Below are positions 26,674 through 35,877 of a stretch of 46,058 bases of DNA, piece by piece. This DNA is from Clostridia bacterium (GTDB taxonomy: Bacteria > Bacillota > Clostridia > Oscillospirales > Acutalibacteraceae), in contig JAFSEF010000053.1 in NCBI GenBank assembly GCA_017435865.1, positions 205,188 through 251,245 on the forward strand, given 5' to 3'. The notes under the pieces are model-generated. The model saw only the letters and a list, made by a program, of their open reading frames with translations, was not told the DNA's origin and did not search any database. The position numbers were made by a program, and so were the translations under genes. The first letter of the stretch is position 1; each line of letters opens with the position of its first letter.

Positions 26674-26715
26674 TCAAACAGCGGTAAATGAAACATAATA
26701 AAGGGGATAGTTAAT

Positions 26716-29700
26716 ATGTTAAATCCGACTCAACTGAAACTGAATAATTTTCAGCTTCTTGAAAATGGGTGTTATTCTCCTCGTGAGGTTGACAGCTTCT
26801 TCAGACAAGTAACAGAAGATTATGCTGAAATGTTTGAAGAAAACGGTGAGCTTGTCAGAAAACTCGGAACTGTTGCAGCAAAACTTGATGAATATCGTAA
26901 AGATGAGTCTGTTTTGCGTGATGTGCTTTTGAATGCACAGAAAAATGCCGAGCTTTTGCTTGCAACTGCACAGCAACGTGCCAATGAAATGATTGAAGAT
27001 GCCAACGGCCAAGTGCAGCGCATCATGAAAGACGGCGAAAGTATTATTGATACTGCCAATGAAAAGGCTCACAAAATCGCTGCTGCAGCAGAAGCTGAAT
27101 ATGAGAGTCTGATTGCATCTGCAAAAGTTCTTGCGGACAGTTATGTTGCGACTGCACGTGAAAAGTCTGATGCTGTTGAATCACAGACGCAGGCTGCAGT
27201 TGAAGAAATGCTGAAAGATGTTGAGCAGCGTTCAACAGAAACCATGGATCTTGCTCGTCAGCAGGCTGTTGCAGTTATGGAAGAAGCTAACGAATATGCT
27301 GAAAACCTGAAATTACAGGCTGCTTCAGATGCTGATGCGTATGCTGAAGAATTGCGTGCCGGAATCCGTGCAGAGATAGAAGCAACCGCAGCTGCAGCAA
27401 AAGAGCTTTTCGACAACGCAAAAGAAAATGCTGATATTACTCTTGCTGACTTGCAGGAACAATCAGAAAAAATCATGTCTGCTGCTCTTGCACAGAAGCA
27501 GGCTTTAGAGATCAGTTCCAGAATGGAAGCTGATGAATTGCTTGAGTCTGCCCGTGTGCAGGCTGATGAATTGTTGACTTCTTCTCATAAAGAGTCTGAA
27601 ACATTGCTTCGTGAAAGTCGTACAGAAGCTGAGACATTGACCAAGCAGGCTCAGGAACTTTCCGTTACCACTGTTAAACATTATAATCAGATGATTTCTG
27701 AGGCCACTTTGAAATCAAACACTATGCTTGAAACTGCAACGCAGCAGGCAAGTGAGATGCTTATTCAGGCAAAAACTGTATCTGAAGAAGCCAAAAACCG
27801 TACGGCAGCAAATTGTGATGGGATCATTGTTCGCATAAAGGAACAGGCTGTCAGAATGCTGACTGAAGCAAAGGCTTATTCTGACGAGTCCAATGCTACG
27901 GTATTGCGTCAATCTAAATTGTTACTGACTGATGCCAAAGAACAGGCGGATCGTATTGTTTCTGATGCAAAAAGCTTTTCTGATGATGCAAAGGTAGATG
28001 CTGAAGAGAGATCACACACTTTGATGGCCGAAGCACAAGAGAAGGCAACAAAACTGATCTCTGATGCAGAAAATGATGCAAAGACCATTATTGCTGCTGC
28101 TCAAAAAAGAATTTCTGTGGCATTTGATGATCTTGAAGGCAGAATTTCCGACACAATTGAAGAGGCCAATAAAAAACGCAATGAGATCATTGCACAGGCG
28201 TATTCTCTTGCTTCTGATTCTACTGCACAAGCAGATGCAAATGCTCAAAAAATGATCAATGAGGCAAAAGAAAAAGCTGCTGCTCTTTTAGCGGATGCAC
28301 AGACAGAATGTGATCGTGTTGCTGCTGTTACAGATCAAATGAAGGTCCGATTGGCTGTGCTGATTGAAGAAGCACAGAATAAATATGAAGCAATCAAAGC
28401 CGATTCTGTCGGTTCTCACAAGAATTTCGCAGCTCATAATGAATCTGTCAGTGGCTGTGACGGTGCTCAAAAGATTACATCGGATGATATCCCCTCATTC
28501 GATGCGAAAAATTTGTTGAGAGAGAGCCTTGATACAGTCATGAGAAGTGAAGCGGATTCCGGCAGAACTGCTGAATTGCTTGCACAGTTTGATGTTGAGC
28601 GTGAAGAAAAACCGTTGACTTTCGAAGAGAGTATTCAAGCTGTCGGCAATCTTGACTTTGTTGATGACGCTCGTTCACGTGCGCAGATTTCTACAAGTTT
28701 TGATAGTATTATTGCTTCCGTAGACAATGACACTACATTGACAACTGTTATAAAGACTGATGATATTGATGCAAAGCTTGCTGATATCGGTGCTCTTGAT
28801 CTTGATGCTGTTGTTGATGAACTTCTGAACAAGCATCTTGTTATTCAAAGCGATGATGATCCGATGGATTCAATCAGCTCTTTTGACGAATATGAGTTTG
28901 AAGGGTTGAGTGACCTTGAGATCCTTTTGGAAAAGATAAAGAATGATTCACAGGATCTTATTTCTGAAAATAAAGAGATCGAGAGCTCATTGTTGCTCGA
29001 AGTGCCGAATTTTGATGCAGATTCCGAAACAGATAATGTTGAATTTGAAAAATTGCTTGATAATTCTCAGGATGGTATCGCAGATGCAATCCTTTCTGAT
29101 GATGCTGCAGATGAAAAAGATGCACAGGATGAAGCTGATGCAAATGTCAATACTTCTGACAATGATGTTTTTGTATTTGTTGAGATGAATGACGAAAACA
29201 ATGCTCAGAATGAAGACTCGGTTGCTAATACAAATGCCTCTGAGAATGATGTCTTTGTCTTTGTTGAGATGAATGAAGAAGAAGACAATGTTCAGGAAGA
29301 TGAAAACGGTACTGATACGAATGTTTCTGATAATGATGTTTTCGTTTTTGTTGAAATGAATGAAGAGGAAAACGAAATTTCTGCTGTAGAGGAAAACGAA
29401 TCTCAGGTCAGCAATGAACCGGAAAGTGCTGCAGAATATGTTGATGAGCAAGCAACATCAGAAGATGAAGATCACGATGATTTCACGACAGCAGGAATTG
29501 AAAACGCTTTCGCAGCATTGATTGATAAAGATGAACATCTTGCAGAAGAATCAGATATGATAGACACTGATGATTTTGTTGATATGGATTCTGTGAAATC
29601 AGAAGAAGTAAGCTCCCCCGAAGTGTTGAACGCAGAAAGCTCTGTTACAGAAGATGAGATCACCTTTGAAGCTGTAAATACAGCTGACGATGTTGTTAAT

Positions 29701-30246
29701 GATGAAATTGCTGACATTACTGAAGATGATTTCGTTGATATGGATTCAATCGAAGACGCTACGGAAGAAGCACAAGAAACACTCTACGAAGAGCAAACAT
29801 CTGTTGAAATTGAAGATTCCTTTGCGTCTTTAAATGAAACAGATGCTGTTGATGATCAAATGGCAGATTCCTTCGATGATGATTTTGTTGATATGGATTC
29901 TGATGATTTTGTTTCTGAGCAAGCTCCTTTGATCGAAGAGGAAGCATTTGTTGACATGGATTCCGATGATTCTTATTCAAATGAGACTGCTCAGTCACAG
30001 GAAGATGATTTTGTGTCCATTGAAACAGATGAACAGGATGGATTTGTGTTTGACACAAATGCTTTTCAGATGATGGACGCACCCGCGGTGCAGCCGGTTG
30101 AGCAAGAATCTGCACCTGTTGAGGATGACTCTTTTGAAATTGATTTCAGTGTCTTTGAAAACTCATATGACAACAGACGTACACAGGTTAAAAACAATAA
30201 ACCTACAAAGAATTCAAGATTCTTTTCTTTCGGCAGAAAGAAATAA
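26716..30246 (+). CDS. Giant DivIVA-like coiled-coil protein
   Basis: 1,176 residues, about five times a normal DivIVA. Residues 1-60 are DivIVA-like (NFQLLENGCYSPREVDSFF followed by a predicted coil), the part that binds curved membrane in known DivIVA. Residues 60-590 form a very long Ala/Glu/Gln-rich coiled coil with repeating A-x-x-x-A-D-E-L-type heptad/hendecad patterns. The rest (about 600-1150) is strongly acidic and low-complexity. It contains three 28-29-residue repeats with the core NDVFVFVEMN (from residue 814) and five units built on DDFVDMDS (from 951). The last 25 residues are basic and aromatic (RFFSFGRKK), possibly membrane- or partner-binding. Its place after sepF supports a polar/division scaffold; the acidic repeat tail is new to me. 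Confidence 0.8.
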   Translation: MLNPTQLKLNNFQLLENGCYSPREVDSFFRQVTEDYAEMFEENGELVRKLGTVAAKLDEYRKDESVLRDVLLNAQKNAELLLATAQQRANEMIEDANGQVQRIMKDGESIIDTANEKAHKIAAAAEAEYESLIASAKVLADSYVATAREKSDAVESQTQAAVEEMLKDVEQRSTETMDLARQQAVAVMEEANEYAENLKLQAASDADAYAEELRAGIRAEIEATAAAAKELFDNAKENADITLADLQEQSEKIMSAALAQKQALEISSRMEADELLESARVQADELLTSSHKESETLLRESRTEAETLTKQAQELSVTTVKHYNQMISEATLKSNTMLETATQQASEMLIQAKTVSEEAKNRTAANCDGIIVRIKEQAVRMLTEAKAYSDESNATVLRQSKLLLTDAKEQADRIVSDAKSFSDDAKVDAEERSHTLMAEAQEKATKLISDAENDAKTIIAAAQKRISVAFDDLEGRISDTIEEANKKRNEIIAQAYSLASDSTAQADANAQKMINEAKEKAAALLADAQTECDRVAAVTDQMKVRLAVLIEEAQNKYEAIKADSVGSHKNFAAHNESVSGCDGAQKITSDDIPSFDAKNLLRESLDTVMRSEADSGRTAELLAQFDVEREEKPLTFEESIQAVGNLDFVDDARSRAQISTSFDSIIASVDNDTTLTTVIKTDDIDAKLADIGALDLDAVVDELLNKHLVIQSDDDPMDSISSFDEYEFEGLSDLEILLEKIKNDSQDLISENKEIESSLLLEVPNFDADSETDNVEFEKLLDNSQDGIADAILSDDAADEKDAQDEADANVNTSDNDVFVFVEMNDENNAQNEDSVANTNASENDVFVFVEMNEEEDNVQEDENGTDTNVSDNDVFVFVEMNEEENEISAVEENESQVSNEPESAAEYVDEQATSEDEDHDDFTTAGIENAFAALIDKDEHLAEESDMIDTDDFVDMDSVKSEEVSSPEVLNAESSVTEDEITFEAVNTADDVVNDEIADITEDDFVDMDSIEDATEEAQETLYEEQTSVEIEDSFASLNETDAVDDQMADSFDDDFVDMDSDDFVSEQAPLIEEEAFVDMDSDDSYSNETAQSQEDDFVSIETDEQDGFVFDTNAFQMMDAPAVQPVEQESAPVEDDSFEIDFSVFENSYDNRRTQVKNNKPTKNSRFFSFGRKK
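29155..29370 (+). repeat. Coding tandem repeat (NDVFVFVEMN units)
   Basis: Three in-frame copies start at 29155, 29239 and 29326 (spacing 84 and 87 bases). Each encodes Ser-Asp/Glu-Asn followed by DVFVFVEMN and an acidic spacer. Synonymous differences between copies (GTATTT, GTCTTT, GTTTTT) show that the amino acid sequence, not the DNA, is being kept. Confidence 0.85.
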
Positions 30247-30254
30247 TTGCAGAT

Positions 30255-30785
30255 ATGGAATTGAAAACGAATCGTAAAATTGTTATTGCAGTGCAATTGA
30301 TCAGTGTCATTTTTTTGACACTGATCGATCAGCTCATCAAATATGCTGTTGTTGAACAACTGAAACCTGTCGGAAGAGTGCTTGCAATTGATGGTTTTCT
30401 TGCATGGACATATGCAGAAAATACCGGTGCTGCTTTCAGTATTTTTAGCGGAAATACAGATTTTCTGTCTGTGTTTACAGCAATTGCTCTGATTATCGGT
30501 ATTTGTTACCTTTTCATTTCTAAACATCATAATATTATATATGATATCTGCATTCCGCTTTTGCTTGCCGGTGGAGCAGGGAATCTGATTGACAGAGTTG
30601 CCAGAGGATTTGTTGTGGATTACATTCAGGTACTCTTTATAAACTTTCCTGTATTTAACTTTGCTGATTGTCTGGTAACCTGTTCTGCAATAGCACTTAT
30701 GGTTTATTTGATCATAGATATGATACGTGATATAAAAGAAGAGAAAGAAAAAAAGACAGAAAGTGCTGAGCAAACAGATGGATGA
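30255..30785 (+). CDS. lspA: Lipoprotein signal peptidase LspA
   Basis: A 176-residue membrane aspartyl protease with four hydrophobic segments that cleaves prolipoproteins before the lipidated cysteine. Signature motifs are ENTGAAFSIFSG (55-66), GNLIDR (109-114), VVDYI with catalytic Asp122, and VFNFADC with catalytic Asp138. A charged C-terminal tail follows. The window itself encodes likely substrates (gerC homologue, two lipoproteins at 36.3-38.5 kb). It starts eight bases after the DivIVA-like gene, and the following synthase gene begins within its last codons. Confidence 0.95.
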   Translation: MELKTNRKIVIAVQLISVIFLTLIDQLIKYAVVEQLKPVGRVLAIDGFLAWTYAENTGAAFSIFSGNTDFLSVFTAIALIIGICYLFISKHHNIIYDICIPLLLAGGAGNLIDRVARGFVVDYIQVLFINFPVFNFADCLVTCSAIALMVYLIIDMIRDIKEEKEKKTESAEQTDG

Positions 30786-31695
30786 GCGTATATTCGATGT
30801 CACGCTTGAGGAAGAAGGATTAAGAATTGACAAATTGATTTGTCTCAGATATTCAGATCTTACACGCTCAGCTGTGCAGAAATATATTGAAGGTGAATGT
30901 GTATTTGTCAATGACAAGCCTTTGAGCAAAAGTTATAAAGCAAAGTCAGGTGATCAGGTCTGCCTCGAATTGCCGGAACCGCAAGTGCTCGATGTAATGC
31001 CGCAGAATATTCCTCTTGACATTGTTTATGAAGATAATGATCTTCTTGTTGTCAATAAACCAAAAGGAATGGTTGTGCATCCCGCTGCAGGAAATTATGA
31101 AAACACGCTTGTCAATGCTTTGTTGTATCATTGCGGCAATTCGCTTTCCGGCATAAACGGTGTTATAAGACCAGGTATTGTGCATCGTATCGATAAAGAT
31201 ACAAGCGGTCTTTTGATTGTTGCAAAGAATGATACGGCCCATCAGCATCTTGCAGCACAGATACAAGTACATTCTTTCAAAAGAGAATACAGAGCAGTTG
31301 TTGTCGGACATATGCCGATGCAGACAGGGACGATTGAGCTTCCGCTTGGCAGAAGTCCGGTTGACAGAAAAAAGCAGGCGGTAAACGGATTGAATCCTCG
31401 TCATGCTGTTACACATTACGAAGTGCTTGAAGAATTCAACGGTTATTCACTTTGTAAGTTTACATTGGAAACCGGCAGGACGCATCAGATTCGTGTGCAT
31501 TGTGCTGCACTCGGACATCCGGTGGCAGGTGATACTGTATACGGCAGTTCTAAACAGAACACCGGTTTACAGGGGCAGTGTCTTCATGCAGCTGTCATTG
31601 GTTTTGTGCATCCGACGACACAGGAATATCTTGAATTTACCGCAGATCTTCCGCAGTATTTTACGACATTTTTACAAAAAATAAATAAAAACTAA
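30778..31695 (+). CDS. RluD-family 23S rRNA pseudouridine synthase
   Basis: A 305-residue enzyme. An N-terminal S4 RNA-binding domain (RIDKLICLRYSDLTRSAVQ) is followed by the RluA/RluD-type catalytic domain with HRIDKDTSGLLIVAK, Asp139 being the catalytic residue. GRTHQIRVH and GHPVAGDTVYG are also present. ATG at 30778 was chosen because it gives the usual family N-terminus (MDERIFDV). A GTG at 30763 is also in frame. Either way the start overlaps lspA, a common lspA-rluD arrangement. It probably modifies 23S rRNA helix 69 or a related site; exact position specificity is inferred. Confidence 0.93.
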   Translation: MDERIFDVTLEEEGLRIDKLICLRYSDLTRSAVQKYIEGECVFVNDKPLSKSYKAKSGDQVCLELPEPQVLDVMPQNIPLDIVYEDNDLLVVNKPKGMVVHPAAGNYENTLVNALLYHCGNSLSGINGVIRPGIVHRIDKDTSGLLIVAKNDTAHQHLAAQIQVHSFKREYRAVVVGHMPMQTGTIELPLGRSPVDRKKQAVNGLNPRHAVTHYEVLEEFNGYSLCKFTLETGRTHQIRVHCAALGHPVAGDTVYGSSKQNTGLQGQCLHAAVIGFVHPTTQEYLEFTADLPQYFTTFLQKINKN

Positions 31696-31717
31696 TATGA
31701 AAAAGGAGTGACCCATT

Positions 31718-32563
31718 ATGGACACAGCAGAAAGAAAACAGCTTAAACTCATTGCTTGCAATGTCAGAAAAGGGATCATTGAAGGTACTTTCAATGCCAA
31801 GTCAGGACATCCGGGCGGATCTCTTTCCATTGCAGAATTACTTACTTATCTTTATTTCAAAGAAATGAAAATCGATCCCGCGAATCCTGCTTGCGAAAAT
31901 CGCGATCGTTTTGTTCTCTCAAAAGGACATGCAGCTCCTGCTTTGTATGCAACTCTTGCAGAACGCGGCTTTTTCCCTGTTGAAGATCTTAAGACTCTGC
32001 GTAAATCTGATTCTTACTTGCAGGGTCATCCCAATATGAACTATGTTCCCGGTGTGGATATGAGTACCGGATCTCTCGGTCAGGGTGTCTCCACTGCTGT
32101 CGGTATGGCACTTGCAGCCAAGAGAATGAACAACGCTTTCCGTGTGTTCACCATTCTTGGTGACGGTGAAATTCAGGAAGGTCAGGTATGGGAAGCTGCT
32201 ATGTTTGCAGCTGCCAAGAATTTGTCTGATTTGTGTGTTATTGTCGATAATAACAATCTGCAGATCGACGGCACTGTCGAAGAAGTTAACTCTCCGTATC
32301 CGATTCCCGAAAAATTTGCTGCATTCGGTTTCAATGTAATTGAAATTGACGGTAACTGTTTCTGTGATATAGAGAAAGCTTTTGCACAGTTCAATGCTTG
32401 CAATGATAAACCTACTGCAATCATTGCAAAAACAGTGAAGGGTAAAGGCGTTTCCTTTATGGAAAATCAGGTATCATGGCACGGCTCGGCTCCCAATGCG
32501 GAACAGTATGCTCAGGCTATGGCAGAACTTGATGCTGCAAAAGCAGAAATTGAAAACGCATAA
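31718..32563 (+). CDS. Transketolase N-terminal subunit
   Basis: A 281-residue polypeptide equal to the ThDP-diphosphate-binding half of transketolase. SKGHAAPALYATL, QGHPNMNYVPGVDMSTGSLG, and the ThDP motif beginning LGDGEIQEGQVWEA (147-) through NNNLQIDGT are present. The pyrimidine-binding half is encoded by the next gene, 20 bases on. Together they exchange two-carbon units between ketoses and aldoses in the non-oxidative pentose phosphate pathway. Split transketolases are well known in Clostridia and archaea, so this is not a frameshift. AAAGGAGTG precedes the start. Confidence 0.95.
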   Translation: MDTAERKQLKLIACNVRKGIIEGTFNAKSGHPGGSLSIAELLTYLYFKEMKIDPANPACENRDRFVLSKGHAAPALYATLAERGFFPVEDLKTLRKSDSYLQGHPNMNYVPGVDMSTGSLGQGVSTAVGMALAAKRMNNAFRVFTILGDGEIQEGQVWEAAMFAAAKNLSDLCVIVDNNNLQIDGTVEEVNSPYPIPEKFAAFGFNVIEIDGNCFCDIEKAFAQFNACNDKPTAIIAKTVKGKGVSFMENQVSWHGSAPNAEQYAQAMAELDAAKAEIENA

Positions 32564-32583
32564 GGAAAGGGGAGTATTACACA

Positions 32584-33528
32584 ATGGCTGATATTATTAA
32601 AACCGCAACAAGAGATGCTTACGGAAAGGCTCTTGTTGAGTTGGGCGATAAAATTGAAAAATTGGTTGTTTTCGATGCAGACCTTGCAGCTGCTACAAAA
32701 ACAGGTATGTTCAAAAAGGCACATCCTGACAAGTTCATTGACTGCGGTATTGCAGAGGGAAATATGATGGGCGTTGCTGCCGGTATGGCAAGTGCAGGTT
32801 ATACTGTATTTGCAAGTTCTTTTGCAATGTTTGCAGCAGGCAGAGCTTTTGAACAGGTTCGTAATACAATCTGTTATCCGCATCTCAATGTCAAAATCGG
32901 TGCCACACATGCCGGTATTTCTGTCGGTGAAGACGGTGCCAGCCACCAGTGCTGCGAGGACATTGCTCTTATGCGTTCTATTCCCGGTATGACGATTCTC
33001 AATCCTGCTGATGACGTGGAAGCTCGTCTTGCAGTTCTTGCTGCTGCAGAAATGAACGGTCCTGTTTATATGCGTTTCGGCAGACTTGCTGTGCCCAGAG
33101 TATTTGATGAGAATTATAAATTTGAAATCGGTAAGGGTGTTTATCTGACTGAAGGTACGGATGTGACGATTGTTGCTACCGGTCTTATGGTTGAACGTGC
33201 TCTTGCTGCTGCTGAACTTCTGAAGGCTGAAGGTATCAGTGCTGCTGTGATCAATATGGCAACTATTAAGCCGATCGATAAAGATATTCTTCTTGATGCT
33301 GCCAATAAGACCGGTTGCATTGTTACAGCTGAAGAACACAATATTATCGGTGGTCTCGGATCTGCTGTTGCAGAAGTTCTTTCTGAAACAAAGCCTGTTC
33401 CCGTACTTCGTGTCGGTGTTGAAGATGTGTTCGGTAAGTCCGGTCCTGCTCTTGAGTTGCTTGAAATTTTCGGATTGAATGCTGCTAATATTGTTGCAAA
33501 AGCAAAAGCTGCTATTGCACTCAAATAA
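32584..33528 (+). CDS. Transketolase C-terminal subunit
   Basis: A 314-residue polypeptide with the pyrimidine-binding and C-terminal domains of transketolase. [37 protein letters not shown] (Glu58 being the cofactor-activating glutamate), [31 protein letters not shown] and a C-terminal [15 protein letters not shown] are seen. It needs the preceding gene product for activity. The rhamnose isomerase gene follows after 11 bases, with its ribosome binding site touching this gene's stop codon, so the three genes form one transcription unit. Confidence 0.95.
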   Translation: MADIIKTATRDAYGKALVELGDKIEKLVVFDADLAAATKTGMFKKAHPDKFIDCGIAEGNMMGVAAGMASAGYTVFASSFAMFAAGRAFEQVRNTICYPHLNVKIGATHAGISVGEDGASHQCCEDIALMRSIPGMTILNPADDVEARLAVLAAAEMNGPVYMRFGRLAVPRVFDENYKFEIGKGVYLTEGTDVTIVATGLMVERALAAAELLKAEGISAAVINMATIKPIDKDILLDAANKTGCIVTAEEHNIIGGLGSAVAEVLSETKPVPVLRVGVEDVFGKSGPALELLEIFGLNAANIVAKAKAAIALK

Positions 33529-33539
33529 GGAGAATGACT

Positions 33540-34787
33540 ATGTCTGCTGATAGATATAATTATGCAAGAGATCTGTATGCAAAAATCGGTGTTGATACTG
33601 ATGAAGCATTGAAAAAGCTTGCAAATGTACATATTTCCATGCAATGTTGGCAAGGTGATGACGTACAGGGCTTTGATTCTGACGATGCACTGACCGGTGG
33701 TATTCAGGCTACGGGTAATTATCCCGGTAGAGCACGTACACCCGAAGAATTGATGCAGGATATTGATGTTGCCTTTTCTTTGATTCCCGGCAAACATCGT
33801 GTGAATCTGCATTCTTCTTACGCTGTTTTTGATGGCAATAAGACTGATCGTGATAAGCTTGAACCTGAGCATTTTGCTGCATGGGTCAAGTTTGCAAAGG
33901 AAAGAGGAATCGGTCTTGATATCAATCCGACTCTGTTCTCGCATCCTATGGCGGCTGACAGTCTGACTCTTTCTCATCCCGATGAAGAAATCCGCCGTTT
34001 CTGGATCGATCATTGCAAGGCAATGCGTAAAATCGGTGCTTATTTCGGAAAAGAGCTCGGCACACCTGCTCTGAATAATATATGGATTCCTGACGGCTAC
34101 AAGCAGACACCTGCAGATCGTGTCGGACCTCGAGTTCGTCTGAAGGAGTCGCTTGATGAGATTCTTGCTGTGAAATATGATGAATCCGAATTGCTTGATT
34201 GTCTTGAATCCAAGCTGTTTGGTATCGGTCTCGAATCTTACACTGTCGGCTCTTCTGAGTTCTACATGAACTATTGTGCAAAGAATGACCTTATGTGTCT
34301 GCTTGATTCCGGACATTATCATCCCACAGAAGTCATTTCTGATAAAATTGCTGCTTTGCTTGTGTTCTCTGATAAGGTTGCACTTCATGTATCTCGTGGT
34401 GTTCGTTGGGACTCCGATCATGTTGTTAATTTTGATGATGAGCTCAAAGAAATAGCTAAGGAAATCGTCCGTAACGATGCACTTGATCGTGTTATCATCG
34501 GTCTTGATTACTTTGATGCAAGTATCAACCGTATCGCTGCCTGGGTCATTGGTATGCGTAATATGATGAAAGCTTTGTTGTATGCTTTGCTTGCTCCCAA
34601 TGCAGAATTCAAAAAACTGCAGGATGAAGGTAAGTTTACGGAATTGCTTGCATTGACCGAAGAACTTAAATCCTATCCCTTTGCGGATGTGTGGGATGAA
34701 TTTTGTGAACAAAACGGTGTTCCTGTGCGTGAGCAGTGGCTTAAAAAGGTGCAGGATTATGAAGAAAATGTTTTGTCAAAACGTTGA
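33540..34787 (+). CDS. rhaA: L-rhamnose isomerase
   Basis: A 415-residue metal-dependent aldose-ketose isomerase. The start at 33540 is preferred because AAGGAG lies seven bases upstream but only one base before the ATG at 33534. The metal-ligand set of the family is complete: Glu223 (LESKLFGIG), Asp256 and His259 ([11 protein letters not shown]), His283 (ALHVSRG), Asp291 and Asp293 (VRWDSDHVV) and Asp323 ([12 protein letters not shown]), with the same spacing as I recall for the E. coli enzyme. It converts L-rhamnose to L-rhamnulose; relatives also act on D-allose, L-lyxose and similar sugars. No rhamnulokinase, aldolase or RhaS/RhaR-type regulator is nearby. Its neighbour is transketolase, which is unusual. 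Confidence 0.93.
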   Translation: MSADRYNYARDLYAKIGVDTDEALKKLANVHISMQCWQGDDVQGFDSDDALTGGIQATGNYPGRARTPEELMQDIDVAFSLIPGKHRVNLHSSYAVFDGNKTDRDKLEPEHFAAWVKFAKERGIGLDINPTLFSHPMAADSLTLSHPDEEIRRFWIDHCKAMRKIGAYFGKELGTPALNNIWIPDGYKQTPADRVGPRVRLKESLDEILAVKYDESELLDCLESKLFGIGLESYTVGSSEFYMNYCAKNDLMCLLDSGHYHPTEVISDKIAALLVFSDKVALHVSRGVRWDSDHVVNFDDELKEIAKEIVRNDALDRVIIGLDYFDASINRIAAWVIGMRNMMKALLYALLAPNAEFKKLQDEGKFTELLALTEELKSYPFADVWDEFCEQNGVPVREQWLKKVQDYEENVLSKR

Positions 34788-34863
34788 TTGGCTTTATTGC
34801 TGACAAAATCAACAAAAATGTGACGATTGAATTTCTTATGTTGCACAAAAAAGAGAAATACTC

Positions 34864-34892
34864 TTGTAATATGATTGGAACTATGTTATAAT
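34864..34892 (+). promoter_or_regulatory. Promoter of the zinc-ribbon membrane protein gene
   Basis: TTGTAA (34864-34869), a 17-base spacer and TATAAT (34887-34892) lie 36 bases upstream of the ATG at 34929. The gap after rhaA holds only a weak inverted repeat GTTGATT/AATCAAC (34783-34813) with no T-run, so where the long operon ends is unclear. Confidence 0.7.
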
Positions 34893-34928
34893 TACAAAAG
34901 TATATAATGCATAAGGATAGGTGATTGT

Positions 34929-35729
34929 ATGGCTGCTTATTGCCCCAAATGTAATTACAAACTCAAGTTAACGGATTGGCGTCCCGAATGTCCGAAATGT
35001 GGCGTTAATGTTGTTTATTACGGAATTGAAGACAGACTGAATGCTGAAGCTGATAAGGCTGAATATGAACATGCAATGTTCCAGCCGAAGGTAGACAGAA
35101 TTAAGTCGTCTTTCATTGGTGATAATATCGCAAAAACAAGAATTGTTCTTTGCGTATTACCTGTGCTTGCATCTTTGCTTTCCATGGGTTCAATCACTAT
35201 GAATGTTCCTTTTAAAGAAACCGTAAATATCGGGTGGGTATCTATTATTAATGTGGTTACTCTCTTTACTGATTACGGTTTTGACATCAATGCGATCCTT
35301 GCTGCTATCAAATATGAGCCGACCCGTATGGCATTTGTCTGGTTCGCCGTTGCACTTGTCGGACTTGCTCTTGCAGTTGTAACCTGGCTCGTAGGTTTGA
35401 TTTTGCTTACTCTTTCTTGTTCCCCCAAAGGCATTCAGAGAAACATTACTCTTGCAGGCATGGGAATTGGTTTTGCTACCATCTCTTTCATCGGTTCCGT
35501 GCTGATGTCCGGTGCAATGGCTGATGTATTCCCCGGTATCTTCTCTGCAAGCGTATCTCCTTTGGCTCTGATTGGCTTTATTGTTACTTGGGGCGCTGTT
35601 ATTGCCATTAATGTAATCAATAAGAAGAAGGGTATCACAATCAATTATAAAGATGTTTCTGAGTACCTTATTCCTTATGAAGAAAGAAAAGCTCAGAAAG
35701 AAGCAGCTGCTGTAAAAGCAGACGCTTGA
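34929..35729 (+). CDS. Zinc-ribbon multi-pass membrane protein of unknown function
   Basis: A 266-residue protein. It opens with a zinc ribbon (YCPKCNYKL, then ECPKCGVNVVYYG; two CPxC pairs within the first 25 residues). A polar linker follows, then about four membrane helices: near 75-95, 140-170, 178-200 and 212-232. A charged C-terminal tail (PYEERKAQKEAA) probably lies in the cytoplasm together with the ribbon. No transport or catalytic motif is recognised. It has its own promoter and terminator and so is monocistronic. Similar ribbon-plus-helices proteins are frequent in Clostridia without assigned roles. Confidence 0.75.
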   Translation: MAAYCPKCNYKLKLTDWRPECPKCGVNVVYYGIEDRLNAEADKAEYEHAMFQPKVDRIKSSFIGDNIAKTRIVLCVLPVLASLLSMGSITMNVPFKETVNIGWVSIINVVTLFTDYGFDINAILAAIKYEPTRMAFVWFAVALVGLALAVVTWLVGLILLTLSCSPKGIQRNITLAGMGIGFATISFIGSVLMSGAMADVFPGIFSASVSPLALIGFIVTWGAVIAINVINKKKGITINYKDVSEYLIPYEERKAQKEAAAVKADA

Positions 35730-35766
35730 TTGTTGAGTAATATCAATAGACAAATAGTTTAAAATG

Positions 35767-35796
35767 AACCGCTCATTTTTATGGGCGGTTATTTGT
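35767..35796 (+). terminator. Hairpin terminator after the zinc-ribbon membrane protein
   Basis: AACCGCTCAT (35767-35776), loop TTTT and ATGGGCGGTT (35781-35790) form a ten-pair stem with one G-U. The tail ATTTGTT is only moderately T-rich. Confidence 0.75.
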
Positions 35797-35830
35797 TAGC
35801 TGTGAAAATGATTCTTTACCTATTTTCTAC

Positions 35831-35859
35831 TTGACAACAGGTCAAATTATTGTTATAAT
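35831..35859 (+). promoter_or_regulatory. Promoter of tRNA-Val
   Basis: Perfect TTGACA (35831-35836), a 17-base spacer and perfect TATAAT (35854-35859) lie 18 bases before the mature tRNA 5' end. It is one of the two strongest promoters in the window, the other being that of murC. Confidence 0.85.
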
Positions 35860-35877
35860 ATGTAGCGGTCAATAAAT

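Noticed and set aside
30066-30929. 287-codon minus-strand frame over the divIVA-lspA junction
   Set aside because: It crosses three well-supported plus-strand genes and has no domain or start signal.
31718-33528. Frameshifted single transketolase gene
   Set aside because: Each half has its own ribosome binding site and start, with a 20-base gap, matching the known split form. No mutation needs to be assumed.
33141-34712. 523-codon open frame on the minus strand, opposite transketolase and rhaA
   Set aside because: The plus strand encodes two fully motif-supported enzymes here. The antisense product has no recognisable domain or start signal.
34783-34813. Terminator after rhaA
   Set aside because: GTTGATT/AATCAAC can pair, but the stem is seven AT-rich pairs with a long loop and no T-run follows.
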